Source: Planococcus versutus (GTDB taxonomy: Bacteria; Bacillota; Bacilli; Bacillales_A; Planococcaceae). From it: 64,000 nucleotides of DNA. The notes beneath the pieces were generated by a model. It was not told the origin of the DNA, did no database searches, and worked only from the letters and a program-made list of their open reading frames with translations. The translations under genes were made by a program, and so were the position numbers. Positions 26,633 to 36,250 of the stretch are shown here, piece after piece. The DNA lies in assembly GCF_001186155.3 (NCBI RefSeq), contig NZ_CP016540.2:1280001-1344000 (forward strand). Reading direction: 5' to 3'. The first letter of the stretch is position 1. Every line of letters begins with the position of its first letter.

Positions 26633-26848
26633 ATGCTCAAAAATCGAGTAAAAGAACTCAGAGCTCGGTACGGCTTCACACAAAGCGATCTCGGTACACA
26701 AGTGGATGTCACTCGCCAAACCATTGCTTTTATTGAAAAAGGCGAGTTTTCACCTTCGATTACTTTGTCGTTAAAATTAGCAAAAGCATTGCAAACAAAC
26801 GTCAATGACTTATTTTGGTTAGAGGAGGATGTTGACCATGAAAAATGA
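26633..26848 (+). CDS. XRE-family transcriptional regulator
   Basis: 71 residues from the ATG at 26633 (AAGGAAGG 9 nt upstream); the in-frame ATG at 26624 overlaps the ribosome site. A single helix-turn-helix: KELRARYGFTQSDLGTQVDV, recognition helix around TRQTIAFIEKGEFSPS. Compact XRE repressors of this kind usually pair with an adjacent membrane protein gene. It overlaps the next gene by 11 bases, indicating co-translation. Target probably its own palindromic promoter. Confidence 0.88.
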   Translation: MLKNRVKELRARYGFTQSDLGTQVDVTRQTIAFIEKGEFSPSITLSLKLAKALQTNVNDLFWLEEDVDHEK

Positions 26849-27341
26849 TTTTCGCATGCAGTATCCGTTGTGGATGATGGGATTTATCGTAGTGTTGGGC
26901 ATATTTTTGTTTGGAGTCAATTCACCCGAAACAACTGAAATTGTCAATACAGAAGTAGAACAAAGCATACTAGTAGAATATGGTTTGGTTCAAGGATTTA
27001 TTATTGTAGGATCAATTATTTTATACTTAATAATGTTGCTCATTTTTTATATAAAAATGAGACGTCATAACACTATGAATCCTACACAGAAAATCCCATC
27101 TTTTGCTATTCGTCCACCTGAGTATTTAGAGCAAGATGAAGGCATGACACACATTACGCGCATTGCTTCTCAAAAAGTCTATACCTTTATGACTTGGAGT
27201 TTGCCAGCACTTGCGGTGTTTGCAATGTTTTCTCCGCTGCCGCGTATTTATATCGTACTTTCCATATTGGCAGTCGCATTATTACAATACGTCATTTACT
27301 ACAGAGAAATCCGTAAGCACTTGAAGGAGGAAGATGAATGA
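26838..27341 (+). CDS. Membrane protein of unknown function, partner of the XRE regulator
   Basis: 167 residues from the ATG at 26838, after AGAGGAGG inside the XRE gene. Four likely membrane helices: about 7-25, 44-66, 112-128 and 132-150, with a cytoplasmic loop (about 67-110) containing FAIRPPEYLEQDEGMTHITRIA. I do not recognise the family. XRE plus small multi-helix protein pairs recur in Firmicutes. It overlaps the next gene by 4 bases, so the three form one unit. Confidence 0.7.
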   Translation: MKNDFRMQYPLWMMGFIVVLGIFLFGVNSPETTEIVNTEVEQSILVEYGLVQGFIIVGSIILYLIMLLIFYIKMRRHNTMNPTQKIPSFAIRPPEYLEQDEGMTHITRIASQKVYTFMTWSLPALAVFAMFSPLPRIYIVLSILAVALLQYVIYYREIRKHLKEEDE

Positions 27342-27787
27342 TCTATGAATATTTTCTCGTATTTCTAGGAGCAGCTATTCCTTGGTTTGAAATTGCTTTA
27401 GTTATTCCACTCGGCATCATATGGGGGTTGTCTCCATTTTGGGTAATGCTACTAGCATTTGTCGGCAATATGGTGACAGTTCTCGCATTAATCATCGGCT
27501 TTGACCGCTTTCAGATTTGGTACAATAACCGACAAAAAGCAAAAAGCAAAACCGTCTCGAAAAAAAATGAGCGTGCCAAACGAATTTGGAACAAATACGG
27601 GTTGCCAGGACTAGCGATACTGGGACCTATTTTAATTGGTACACACATCGCGGCTTTTATCGGAATGACACTGGGTGCGACAAAAAAGAACACGACAGTT
27701 TGGCTGACCATTAGCATCGCTGCGTGGACATTAGCCTTTGGCATTTTGACGGCACTTGGCTTTGATTTTTTCACGGACAAAATCTAA
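27338..27787 (+). CDS. Small multidrug export protein family (COG2426-like)
   Basis: 149 residues, ATGA overlap with the preceding gene, AAGGAGG upstream. Membrane helices with PWFEIALVIPLGIIWGLSP near the N-terminus, a basic cytoplasmic loop (NNRQKAKSKTVSKKNERAKRIW), then KYGLPGLAILGPILIGTHIAAFIGMTLG, typical of the putative small multidrug export family. Transport function is a family label, not demonstrated. Repeat copy E begins 7 bases after the stop. Confidence 0.8.
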   Translation: MIYEYFLVFLGAAIPWFEIALVIPLGIIWGLSPFWVMLLAFVGNMVTVLALIIGFDRFQIWYNNRQKAKSKTVSKKNERAKRIWNKYGLPGLAILGPILIGTHIAAFIGMTLGATKKNTTVWLTISIAAWTLAFGILTALGFDFFTDKI

Positions 27788-27793
27788 GCTGTG

Positions 27794-27910
27794 TCCAGAC
27801 TCCAGCGCCCAGTCCCTCGAGTCGCTTCAGCCTTTACAGCAATGGCAAAGGACGCCATTACTGTAAAGGCTTCCAGCGCTTGTCGGGGCTAGATGGGCGC
27901 TTCCGCTTTT
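27794..27910 (-). repeat. Intergenic palindromic repeat, copy E (inverted)
   Basis: On the minus strand it begins AAAAGCGGAAGCGCCC and ends GGGCGCTGGAGTCTGGAC, matching the family's ends. Its centre differs: a 17-bp hairpin (GCCTTTACAGCAATGGC from 27830 with GCCATTACTGTAAAGGC) with a single mismatch replaces the usual core. Confidence 0.75.
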
Positions 27911-27957
27911 CTGTATGCTATACTTGAGCTATTCTGAAATAAAGGCGTGAAGTTATA

Positions 27958-28725
27958 ATGAAAAGAATCGAATCCAATCAAAACTCACTTGTTAAGCATT
28001 GGAAAAAGCTTAGCACAACCCGGAAAGAGCGGGACAAATTTGCAGAATTCTTGGTAGAAGGATTTCATTTAACAGAAGAAGCACTTCGTAAAAAAGACCT
28101 TGTCAAATCATTAATCGTACGCGAAGGAGTGGATATTCCAGAAGACTGGGATATTGAAGGCGTTCCTTATTATTCTGTAACAGCGGCTGTAGCAAAAGAA
28201 ATTTCTGAAACAGAACACACGCAAGGGGTTTTCGCACACTGTGCACAACCGGAATTTACGGAAGATGAACAAAAATCATGGGAAAAGTTACTGATGATTG
28301 ATGCAGTTCAAGATCCGGGAAATATCGGCACGATGATACGAACAGCATCAGCTAGCGGCATCGATGCAGTCGTTTTGGGCAAAGGTTGCGCAGATCCATT
28401 TAATCCGAAAACAGTTCGTTCAGCACAAGGATCGCATTTTCAAATTCCAGTTGTAAAAGGCGAATTGGTGGAATGGATTGGACAAGCAAAAGCGAGGGGT
28501 ATTGAAGTTTTCGGAACAGCATTGCAAAACTCAACACCGGTTCACGAAGCTCAAACGCAAAAAAAATTTGTGTTAATTGTTGGCAATGAAGGCAGTGGAG
28601 TAGATCCAGTTCTTTTGCAGCAAGCAGATCAGAATTTAATGGTGCCACTTTACGGTAGCGCAGAATCATTGAATGTAGCAGTAGCTACAGGGATTTTATT
28701 GTACAGCTTAGTGCCTAAAAACTAA
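27958..28725 (+). CDS. ysgA: TrmH/SpoU family RNA 2'-O-methyltransferase
   Basis: 255 residues. The N-terminal substrate-binding domain starts MKRIESNQNSLVKHWKKLSTTRKERD. The SPOUT knot has motif 1 (DAVQDPGNIGTMIRTASASG), motif 2 (VLIVGNEGSGVDP) and motif 3 (MVPLYGSAESLNVAVATGI), all complete. It should methylate a ribose in rRNA or tRNA with SAM; the target is unknown. A B. subtilis homologue ysgA occupies the same place before pheS. Confidence 0.9.
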   Translation: MKRIESNQNSLVKHWKKLSTTRKERDKFAEFLVEGFHLTEEALRKKDLVKSLIVREGVDIPEDWDIEGVPYYSVTAAVAKEISETEHTQGVFAHCAQPEFTEDEQKSWEKLLMIDAVQDPGNIGTMIRTASASGIDAVVLGKGCADPFNPKTVRSAQGSHFQIPVVKGELVEWIGQAKARGIEVFGTALQNSTPVHEAQTQKKFVLIVGNEGSGVDPVLLQQADQNLMVPLYGSAESLNVAVATGILLYSLVPKN

Positions 28726-28727
28726 GT

Positions 28728-28756
28728 TTGATAAAAGTGTAGAACTTTCGTATAAT
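28728..28756 (+). promoter_or_regulatory. Promoter of the pheS T-box transcript
   Basis: TTGATA, 17-nt spacer, TATAAT, starting 3 nt after the ysgA stop. Confidence 0.85.
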
Positions 28757-28762
28757 GAAAAA

Positions 28763-29016
28763 GTAAATAAGTAAAAGCGAAGAACGGGAAAAGTACGTTG
28801 CGTCCTTACATGACAGAGATTCTGCACCTTGACTGGAAGTGCGGATATGTAAACGCCTCAGAAGTTCACCCCGCGAGCTGCCTAACGGGACCAGTAGAAA
28901 TACTGTAAAGATGGGCCGGTGAAGAGCCGTTATGTAAACAAGTGATTGCGATTTGCAATAACTAGGGTGGTACCGCGAATAATGCCTCGTCCCTTTTCTG
29001 GGACGGGGCTTTTTAC
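28763..29016 (+). ncRNA. T-box leader controlling pheST
   Basis: T-box AGGGTGGTACCGCG at 28964-28977; the terminator is CCTCGTCCC (28985-28993) with GGGACGGGG (29000-29008), then T5. TTC at 28865-28867 is a candidate phenylalanine specifier. Upstream GAGCCGTTATG is the conserved linker. Uncharged tRNA-Phe is the expected signal. Confidence 0.92.
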
Positions 29017-29035
29017 TGTCTAAGGAGGAGAAAAA

Positions 29036-30072
<1,037 letters not shown>

Positions 30073-30086
30073 GGAGGAAATAAAAC

Positions 30087-32486
30087 ATGCTGGTATCTAT
30101 TAATTGGTTGAAAGACTATGTAAATACACAACAATTCCCACCCGCAGAATTAGCAGAAAAAATAACGCGTTCTGGTATCGAAGTCGATGCAATTATCGAT
30201 CGTTCGCATGGCATGACAAATATTGTCGTAGGTTATGTTGCATCTTGTGTCAAACATCCTGAAGCAGATAAATTATCAATTTGCCAAGTCGATGTCGGCG
30301 AAGAAACAGCGCAAATTATTTGTGGAGCACCCAATATTGCACAAGGCCAAAAAGTAATTGTCGCACGACCTGGAGCAAAACTTCCTGGGGGCATCAAAAT
30401 CAAAAAAGCAAAACTTCGTGGAGAAGAATCCAATGGCATGATTTGTTCATTACAAGAGCTTGGCATTGAAAACAAGCTTGTTCCAAAAGCATACGCTGAA
30501 GGCATTTATGTATTGCCAGAAGACGCAGAAACTGGATCGGATGTAATTACAAACTTTCATTTAGATGATACTGTATTAGAATTTGATTTGACGCCTAACC
30601 GCGCAGACGCAATGAGCATGATTGGTGTGGCTTATGAAGTTGGAGCGATTTTATCAGAAGACGTTCAGTTGCCGGAAATTAGCTATAAAGAAGCAGTAGA
30701 CAGGGCGTCATCTATGTTGACTGTAACAGTCGACGCACCTAAAGCAAATCCATTATATGTGGCTAAAGTTGTTCGCAACATTAAAGTTCAAGAGTCGCCA
30801 ATGTGGCTACAACAGCGCTTGATGGCAGCAGGTATCCGTCCTCACAATAACGTAGTCGACGTGACTAACTTTGTTTTGATGGAGTACGGTCAGCCACTTC
30901 ACGCGTTTGATTACGATTTATTGGAAACGGGTACCATTACGGTTCGCCAAGCAACAGAAGGCGAAACGATTACGACGTTAGATGATGTTGAACGTAAATT
31001 AGCTGCTCATCAATTGGTTATCACGAATGGTGAAAAACCAGTCGCGATTGCTGGTGTTATGGGTGGCGCAAACTCAGAAGTCAGTGACTCGACAACGACA
31101 GTTGTCATTGAATCTGCTTATTTTGAACCAGGTTCTGTTCGTCAAACATCAAGAGATCATGGGTTACGCAGTGATGCAAGTACTCGTTTTGAAAAAGGCG
31201 TAGATCCAAACCGTGTCATTCCAGCCGCAGAACGTGCAGCGCAATTGCTGTCTCAACTTGCAGGTGGGGAAGTGCTAGCTGGATCTGTCGTATTTGACGA
31301 ATTAAACAAAGAAGAAAAAATCATTAACGTATCTCCAGATTTTATTAACAGTCGTTTAGGCATGAAAATTTCCTTTGAAGACATGTGGGATATTTTAAAT
31401 CGCTTGAAATTTAATACGGAAGCGGCAAATGGGCAATTGGTTATTTCTGTGCCAACACGTCGTCAAGACATTCAAATTCCTGAAGATATCATTGAAGAAA
31501 TTGCGCGTCTTTACGGATACGATGAAATTCCGGCAACGTTACCAAAAGCAGAAACAACACCAGGTGGATTAACACCTTATCAAGCAAAACGCCGAATCGT
31601 GCGCAACTTAATGGAAGGTGCTGGGTTGTTGCAAACAATAACGTACTCGTTAACTTCTGTAAAGTCTGCTAAGCAGTTTGCATTAGATGAAACAGAAGCC
31701 ACTCGTTTGTTAATGCCGATGAGCGAAGAACGTAGCATTTTGCGTCAAAGCCTATTGCCGCATTTATTGGAATCGGTTACGTATAATACAGCGAGACGTA
31801 TGGATTCAGTCGCATTGTACGAAACGGGATCTGTTTTCCTAAAAGGTGACGATGAGTTATTGAACGAACAAGAACATTTAGCAGTGGCAATCACTGGTTT
31901 ATGGATCGATAATAGCTGGCAAGGTGAGAAAAAGCCAGTAGACTTTTTCGTCTTAAAAGGACTTGTGGAAAGTCTTGGGGAAAAATTAGGCGTCAACTTT
32001 ACATTCGAGCGTGGTCAAATGGACGACTTACATCCAGGCAGAACGGCGTTTATTATGCTAAACGACGAACGCATTGGCGTCATTGGCCAATTGCACCCGT
32101 CAGAACAAAAAATGCGTGACTTGAAAACAACGATTGTCATGGAATTAAATCTGGCAGCCTTGTTAAATTTAGAAACAGATACATTAGTTTACACCCCCGT
32201 ACCGCGTTATCCCGCTATATCACGTGATATAGCATTGGTGCTCTCAAAAGATACGGCAGCTGCAACGATTGAAACGACGATTCGTAATGCAGGCGGCAAG
32301 CTATTAAAAGACGTTCGCGTATTCGATCTGTACGAAGGCGACAAAATGCAAGAAGGCAAAAAATCAGTAGCCTTCTCGTTAACTTATTTCGATCCTGAGA
32401 AAACGTTGACGGATGAAGAAGTGACAAACGCACATGAAAAAGTAATAGCGGCTCTGACAGAAGCTGGAGCAGAGTTGAGAAGTTAA
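30087..32486 (+). CDS. pheT: Phenylalanine-tRNA ligase beta subunit
   Basis: 799 residues, ATG after AAGGAGG, 14 bases behind pheS. Domains in order: tRNA-binding OB-fold (about 40-150, VDVGEETAQIICGAPNI), B3/B4 editing domain (about 210-400), B5 (about 405-475, RRQDIQIPEDIIEEIARLYGYDEIP), catalytic-like core (about 490-680) and the ferredoxin-fold anticodon-binding domain (about 705-799, RYPAISRDIALVL). It forms the alpha2-beta2 enzyme with PheS. Confidence 0.97.
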   Translation: MLVSINWLKDYVNTQQFPPAELAEKITRSGIEVDAIIDRSHGMTNIVVGYVASCVKHPEADKLSICQVDVGEETAQIICGAPNIAQGQKVIVARPGAKLPGGIKIKKAKLRGEESNGMICSLQELGIENKLVPKAYAEGIYVLPEDAETGSDVITNFHLDDTVLEFDLTPNRADAMSMIGVAYEVGAILSEDVQLPEISYKEAVDRASSMLTVTVDAPKANPLYVAKVVRNIKVQESPMWLQQRLMAAGIRPHNNVVDVTNFVLMEYGQPLHAFDYDLLETGTITVRQATEGETITTLDDVERKLAAHQLVITNGEKPVAIAGVMGGANSEVSDSTTTVVIESAYFEPGSVRQTSRDHGLRSDASTRFEKGVDPNRVIPAAERAAQLLSQLAGGEVLAGSVVFDELNKEEKIINVSPDFINSRLGMKISFEDMWDILNRLKFNTEAANGQLVISVPTRRQDIQIPEDIIEEIARLYGYDEIPATLPKAETTPGGLTPYQAKRRIVRNLMEGAGLLQTITYSLTSVKSAKQFALDETEATRLLMPMSEERSILRQSLLPHLLESVTYNTARRMDSVALYETGSVFLKGDDELLNEQEHLAVAITGLWIDNSWQGEKKPVDFFVLKGLVESLGEKLGVNFTFERGQMDDLHPGRTAFIMLNDERIGVIGQLHPSEQKMRDLKTTIVMELNLAALLNLETDTLVYTPVPRYPAISRDIALVLSKDTAAATIETTIRNAGGKLLKDVRVFDLYEGDKMQEGKKSVAFSLTYFDPEKTLTDEEVTNAHEKVIAALTEAGAELRS

Positions 32487-32506
32487 AGGAATTTGATAGT
32501 AATGCT

Positions 32507-32542
32507 AAAAAAAGATGAATCCACTGGATTCATCTTTTTTTT
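32507..32542 (+). terminator. Bidirectional terminator between pheT and rnhC
   Basis: A 16-bp stem, 32507-32522 (A7GATGAATCC) with 32526-32541, loop ACT, then T on the plus strand and A-rich on the minus strand. It serves the two convergent genes and overlaps the rnhC stop. Confidence 0.9.
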
Positions 32543-33470
32543 AATTGCCGTGTTTTTTCGCCAGTGCCAATACTTTCCTGGTATTCGCAAAATGTACTTT
32601 CGTCAACGTTTTCAAATACTCTTCGCCATGCTTTAATATAATCCTCGCAGCCACTTCATCCACAATTTTTCCTGCGCCTTTTGGTAAGGTGACGCCAGCG
32701 CCTAAACTCATCCGGTCCATCTCTTCAAGAAATGCAACGCGAGCGATAATAGACGCACAGGCGACTGAAACGTGAAGACCTTCCGCTTTCGTGGAAAACA
32801 AGACGTTCTCACGAATGATTTCTGGTTCGTCTTTAATATGCTTATAATAGATGCCGCGTTCTGCAAATTGATCGATTAAGAGAAAGTCTGGTTTTTCGGG
32901 TGCAATCTCGTTTAGAACATATTTAAGTGCTTGATTGTGCAACAAAGCTTTGATTTTTCCTTGTGACCAGCCTTGGCTTTGGACTTTGTTGTATTTATCG
33001 TTTTTTAAAGTCAGCGCTTTGTGAGCGAATGTTTGTGTTAAGTCAGGAGCTATTTTGCGCATCCAATCGTCTGTCAATTGTTTGGAATCTTTAACTCCGA
33101 GCTCATGAGCAAGCGCTATTTTGTCGGCCGGTACGTAACATGCCGCGACGGTAATTGGTCCGAAAAAATCGCCGGTACCTGTTTCGTCAGATCCGAGAAC
33201 CGAAAGTTGGGCAAAATCGTCAGGAAGTTTGTCTCCTTTGGTTGAGACGATTTTGCCAGCTGCAGGGGGAATTCCCCATTTTGCTGCTTCTCGTGCAGCC
33301 CCATTTCCTTGAAACATGACTTTCCCAGATGTGTAAACGGTCACGACGGTATCGGATATTTTAGCGCTAAAGCGAGCATATGGATTTTTGGAAGTGACTT
33401 TGCTTTTCTGGTAGTGAGCAATCACTTGGAGAAGACTGTCTTCTGTAAGTTTTAGAACTAAATTTGACAT
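32541..33470 (-). CDS. rnhC: Ribonuclease HIII
   Basis: 309 residues on the minus strand. An N-terminal TBP-like domain (1-85, KNPYARFSAKISDTVVTVYTSGKVMFQG) precedes the RNase H core with LGSDETGTGDFFGP (catalytic Asp-Glu), LGVKDSKQLTD and SVACASIIARVAFLEEM. It degrades RNA in RNA-DNA hybrids. Its ATG at 33468-33470 has AAAGGTGAC upstream. It is divergent from zapA across about 80 bases, as in B. subtilis. Confidence 0.95.
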   Translation of the reverse strand: MSNLVLKLTEDSLLQVIAHYQKSKVTSKNPYARFSAKISDTVVTVYTSGKVMFQGNGAAREAAKWGIPPAAGKIVSTKGDKLPDDFAQLSVLGSDETGTGDFFGPITVAACYVPADKIALAHELGVKDSKQLTDDWMRKIAPDLTQTFAHKALTLKNDKYNKVQSQGWSQGKIKALLHNQALKYVLNEIAPEKPDFLLIDQFAERGIYYKHIKDEPEIIRENVLFSTKAEGLHVSVACASIIARVAFLEEMDRMSLGAGVTLPKGAGKIVDEVAARIILKHGEEYLKTLTKVHFANTRKVLALAKKHGN

Positions 33471-33551
33471 GGGTAAGTCACCTTTCTTTGATTCACAATC
33501 GGCTTGTGTTCATGGTATGATGGGTAAAGAATTCCAAAGGGGGATATTGCA

Positions 33552-33812
33552 TTGTCTGAGCAACATAAAATTCACACGGTCGTAGACATCTATGGCAACA
33601 CCTATAAAATGGTCGGTACTGAAACTTCTGGTCATATGCGTCTGGTCGCATCGATGGTTGATAGTAGAATGCGTGAAATTAATGCGTTGAATCCATCACT
33701 CGACCAAGCAAAGCTTGCTGTGTTAACTGCGTCAAATGCGATACATGACTATCTTAAACTGAAAGAGCAAGTTGAACAATTAGAAAATGAAATAAAAAAA
33801 TTAAAGGAATGA
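33552..33812 (+). CDS. zapA: Cell division protein ZapA
   Basis: 86 residues with a TTG start (GGGGG 8 nt upstream). N-terminal globular part ([34 protein letters not shown]) and a C-terminal coiled coil ([18 protein letters not shown]). ZapA bundles FtsZ filaments at mid-cell. The next gene (CvpA family) starts 5 bases later. Confidence 0.9.
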   Translation: MSEQHKIHTVVDIYGNTYKMVGTETSGHMRLVASMVDSRMREINALNPSLDQAKLAVLTASNAIHDYLKLKEQVEQLENEIKKLKE

Positions 33813-33817
33813 CGTAA

Positions 33818-34354
33818 ATGCTAAATATTCTTTTACTCATCTTACTAATCGGTGGCATCATCGTGGGCGCCAAAAGAGGATTTATCGTTCAGTTGATTCA
33901 CATGGTTGGATTTGTTATTGCATTAGTCGCGGCTTATAATTATTATAAACCACTGTCTGAATACTTCGTACTGTGGATTCCATATCCGGCCATAAATGAA
34001 AACTCTCAGTTTACGCTTGCTGTAGACAAATTGGATTTAGATCAAACTTTCTATCAATTATTAGCATTTGCACTTATTTTCTTTGTCGTAAAATTTGCTT
34101 TGCAGTTGCTTGCATCAATGTTTGATTTTCTGAAATTTTTGCCAGTACTTGGCTTTTTCAGCAAAATACTTGGTGCTGTTCTAGGATTTGTTGAAGCATA
34201 CATCCTGTTATTTATTTTCATCTATGTATTTGCGCTACTTCCGGTGGACGTTGTGCAAAACCAGTTAGAGAATTCCAGTATTGCTCAATCAATGATTGAG
34301 AACACACCTTATTTCTCTGAGAAAGTAAAAGAATGGTGGTATATTTATATGTAG
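33818..34354 (+). CDS. CvpA family membrane protein
   Basis: 178 residues with four membrane helices (about 1-18, 23-43, 78-100, 108-147) and the family's GAKRGFIVQLIHMVGF start. CvpA proteins are linked to colicin V export and envelope stress in E. coli; the role in Firmicutes is open. B. subtilis yshB has the same neighbours. Overlap-free but only 5 bases after zapA, so probably co-transcribed. Confidence 0.88.
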   Translation: MLNILLLILLIGGIIVGAKRGFIVQLIHMVGFVIALVAAYNYYKPLSEYFVLWIPYPAINENSQFTLAVDKLDLDQTFYQLLAFALIFFVVKFALQLLASMFDFLKFLPVLGFFSKILGAVLGFVEAYILLFIFIYVFALLPVDVVQNQLENSSIAQSMIENTPYFSEKVKEWWYIYM

Positions 34355-34358
34355 TAGG

Positions 34359-34387
34359 AACTTCTCTCTTACGAGGGAAGTTTTTTT
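34359..34387 (+). terminator. Terminator after the cvpA-like gene
   Basis: AACTTCTCTC (34359-34368) pairs with GAGGGAAGTT (34373-34382) with one wobble, loop TTAC, T-run after. Confidence 0.8.
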
Positions 34388-34410
34388 AATCGAAACGAGG
34401 AGGGCTTTTG

Positions 34411-36120
34411 GTGAATAAGAAGATTATCATCAGAACACTTGAAAAAATTGCATTGTATATGGAACTTAAAGGGGAAAACCCGTTTAAAGTATCGGCTTTT
34501 CGAAAAGCCGCTCAAGCGCTTGAACTCGATCAGCGCAGTTTAGACGAAATTGAAGATGTCACCAAACTAAAAGGTATCGGAAAAGGCACAGGAGACGTTA
34601 TACTCGAATTGATAAACGACAATAAGTCAACCGTTCTCGAAGAGCTTCAAGAAGAAGTGCCAAAAGGGCTGATTCCAATGATGAAACTTCAAGGATTAGG
34701 TGGCAAGAAAATCGCCAAACTTTACAAAGAATTGGGTATTGATTCGATGGAAACTTTAAAAGCAGCTTGCTTAAATGAGGAAATCCAAAAACTTCCGGGA
34801 TTTGGTCCGAAATCAGAAGAAAAGATATTGAAAGAGATCAATGACTTTGAAACCAAACCGGATCGTCAGCCGATTTGGAAAACGGAAGAAACCGTGGCGT
34901 TTATTCAAGATGTCTTAACATCAATTGCGGAAGTCACTGAGTTTTCAGTAGCTGGAAGTTTTCGACGGACGAAAGAAACGAGTAAAGATATAGACTTTAT
35001 CATCGCAACTGCTGAACCTGCAAAAGTAAAAGAGCAACTTTTAGCAGCATTGCCTGTGAAAGAAACTATTGCATCTGGAGACACAAAAGTTTCTGTGACT
35101 GTAGAAGTATTAGAACCAATCGATGTGGATTTCCGTTTAGTGGCTCCTGAAGAATTTGTGACAGCGTTACACCATTTCACAGGATCAAAAGATCACAATG
35201 TGAGAATGCGTCAATTGGCAAAATCACAGAACCAAAAAATTAGTGAATACGGCGTTGAACAAGAAGATGGCAGCGTTAAAACGTTTTCAACAGAAATCGA
35301 TTTTTTTGCTCATTTCGGTTTGCCGTTTATTCCACCATCGGTTCGTGAAGATGGACGAGAACTAGATCGATTAGAAGAGTTGCCAGAACTTGTGACGATA
35401 GAGGATATTAGCAGTGATTTGCACATGCATACAACTTGGTCAGATGGTGCCAATTCACTAACTGAGATGATTGAAGCTTGTGTGGCGAAATCGTATAAAT
35501 ATATGGTCATCACAGATCACTCTCATTACTTAAAAGTGGCTAATGGCTTAACACCTGAACGTTTAACCGACCAAAATAGTCAAATTCGAGAATTGAACAA
35601 AAAGTATGATGCGATAGAGGTATTTTCAGGAACAGAAATGGACATTTTGCCTGACGCAACATTAGACTTTGATGACGATATGCTCAAAAAATTAGACTTT
35701 GTCATTGCCAGTATCCATTCGAGTTTCCAACAGCCACAAGAACAAATTATGGACCGTATATTAACGGCTATGAAAAATCCATATGTCCACATGATTGCGC
35801 ATCCGACCGGCAGAATTGTTGGCCAGCGCGATGGCTATAATCCGGATGTGGAGCAAATTTTAGACTGGGCAAAAGAATACGGCAAAATTGTCGAGTTAAA
35901 CGCCAGTCCGTATCGCTTAGACCTCGCTGTGCCTTACTTAATAATGGCTCAAGAAAAAGGAGTTCCTGTCGCAATCAACACAGACGCCCATGCCATTGAA
36001 GGATTAGACGTTATGAAAACCGGCGTCAAGCATGCCCAAAAAGCATGGCTAAAAAAAGACACCATAGTAAATACATGGTCACTTGAAAAGTTCAAAGAAT
36101 TTATTAACAAATCGAAATAA
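34411..36120 (+). CDS. polX: DNA polymerase/3'-5' exonuclease PolX
   Basis: 569 residues from the GTG at 34411, 6 nt after GAGGAGGG (a TTG at 34408 is too close). The N-terminal family X polymerase (1-315) has two helix-hairpin-helix segments (LKGIGKGTGDVI, LPGFGPKSEEKI) and the catalytic GSFRRTKETSKDIDFI plus IDVDFRLV. The C-terminal PHP phosphoesterase domain (about 335-569) contains DLHMHTTWSDG, ITDHSH, GTEMDI, IAHPTG and INTDAH. Base-excision repair and gap filling with proofreading. Confidence 0.95.
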   Translation: MNKKIIIRTLEKIALYMELKGENPFKVSAFRKAAQALELDQRSLDEIEDVTKLKGIGKGTGDVILELINDNKSTVLEELQEEVPKGLIPMMKLQGLGGKKIAKLYKELGIDSMETLKAACLNEEIQKLPGFGPKSEEKILKEINDFETKPDRQPIWKTEETVAFIQDVLTSIAEVTEFSVAGSFRRTKETSKDIDFIIATAEPAKVKEQLLAALPVKETIASGDTKVSVTVEVLEPIDVDFRLVAPEEFVTALHHFTGSKDHNVRMRQLAKSQNQKISEYGVEQEDGSVKTFSTEIDFFAHFGLPFIPPSVREDGRELDRLEELPELVTIEDISSDLHMHTTWSDGANSLTEMIEACVAKSYKYMVITDHSHYLKVANGLTPERLTDQNSQIRELNKKYDAIEVFSGTEMDILPDATLDFDDDMLKKLDFVIASIHSSFQQPQEQIMDRILTAMKNPYVHMIAHPTGRIVGQRDGYNPDVEQILDWAKEYGKIVELNASPYRLDLAVPYLIMAQEKGVPVAINTDAHAIEGLDVMKTGVKHAQKAWLKKDTIVNTWSLEKFKEFINKSK

Positions 36121-36139
36121 AAACTCATGGTTTTAACTT

Positions 36140-36196
36140 GCGACATCTTGTCGCCTTAGCTTTCGGATCTACATCCTGATGGCCCAAAAGCGCTGT
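36140..36196 (+). repeat. Short hairpin repeat related to the left half of copy A1
   Basis: GCGACATCTTGTCGC (36140-36154) followed by GGATCTACATCCTGATGGCC parallels GCGACTTCCTGTCGC followed by GATCCGCATCCTGCGGACC at 19998. Same order and similar spacing, 130-base gap between polX and mutS2. Confidence 0.5.
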
Positions 36197-36250
36197 TGAC
36201 CTGCGGAATATCGATATTTTACTATATATCCAAAGTTAGGAGGTTCTTAA

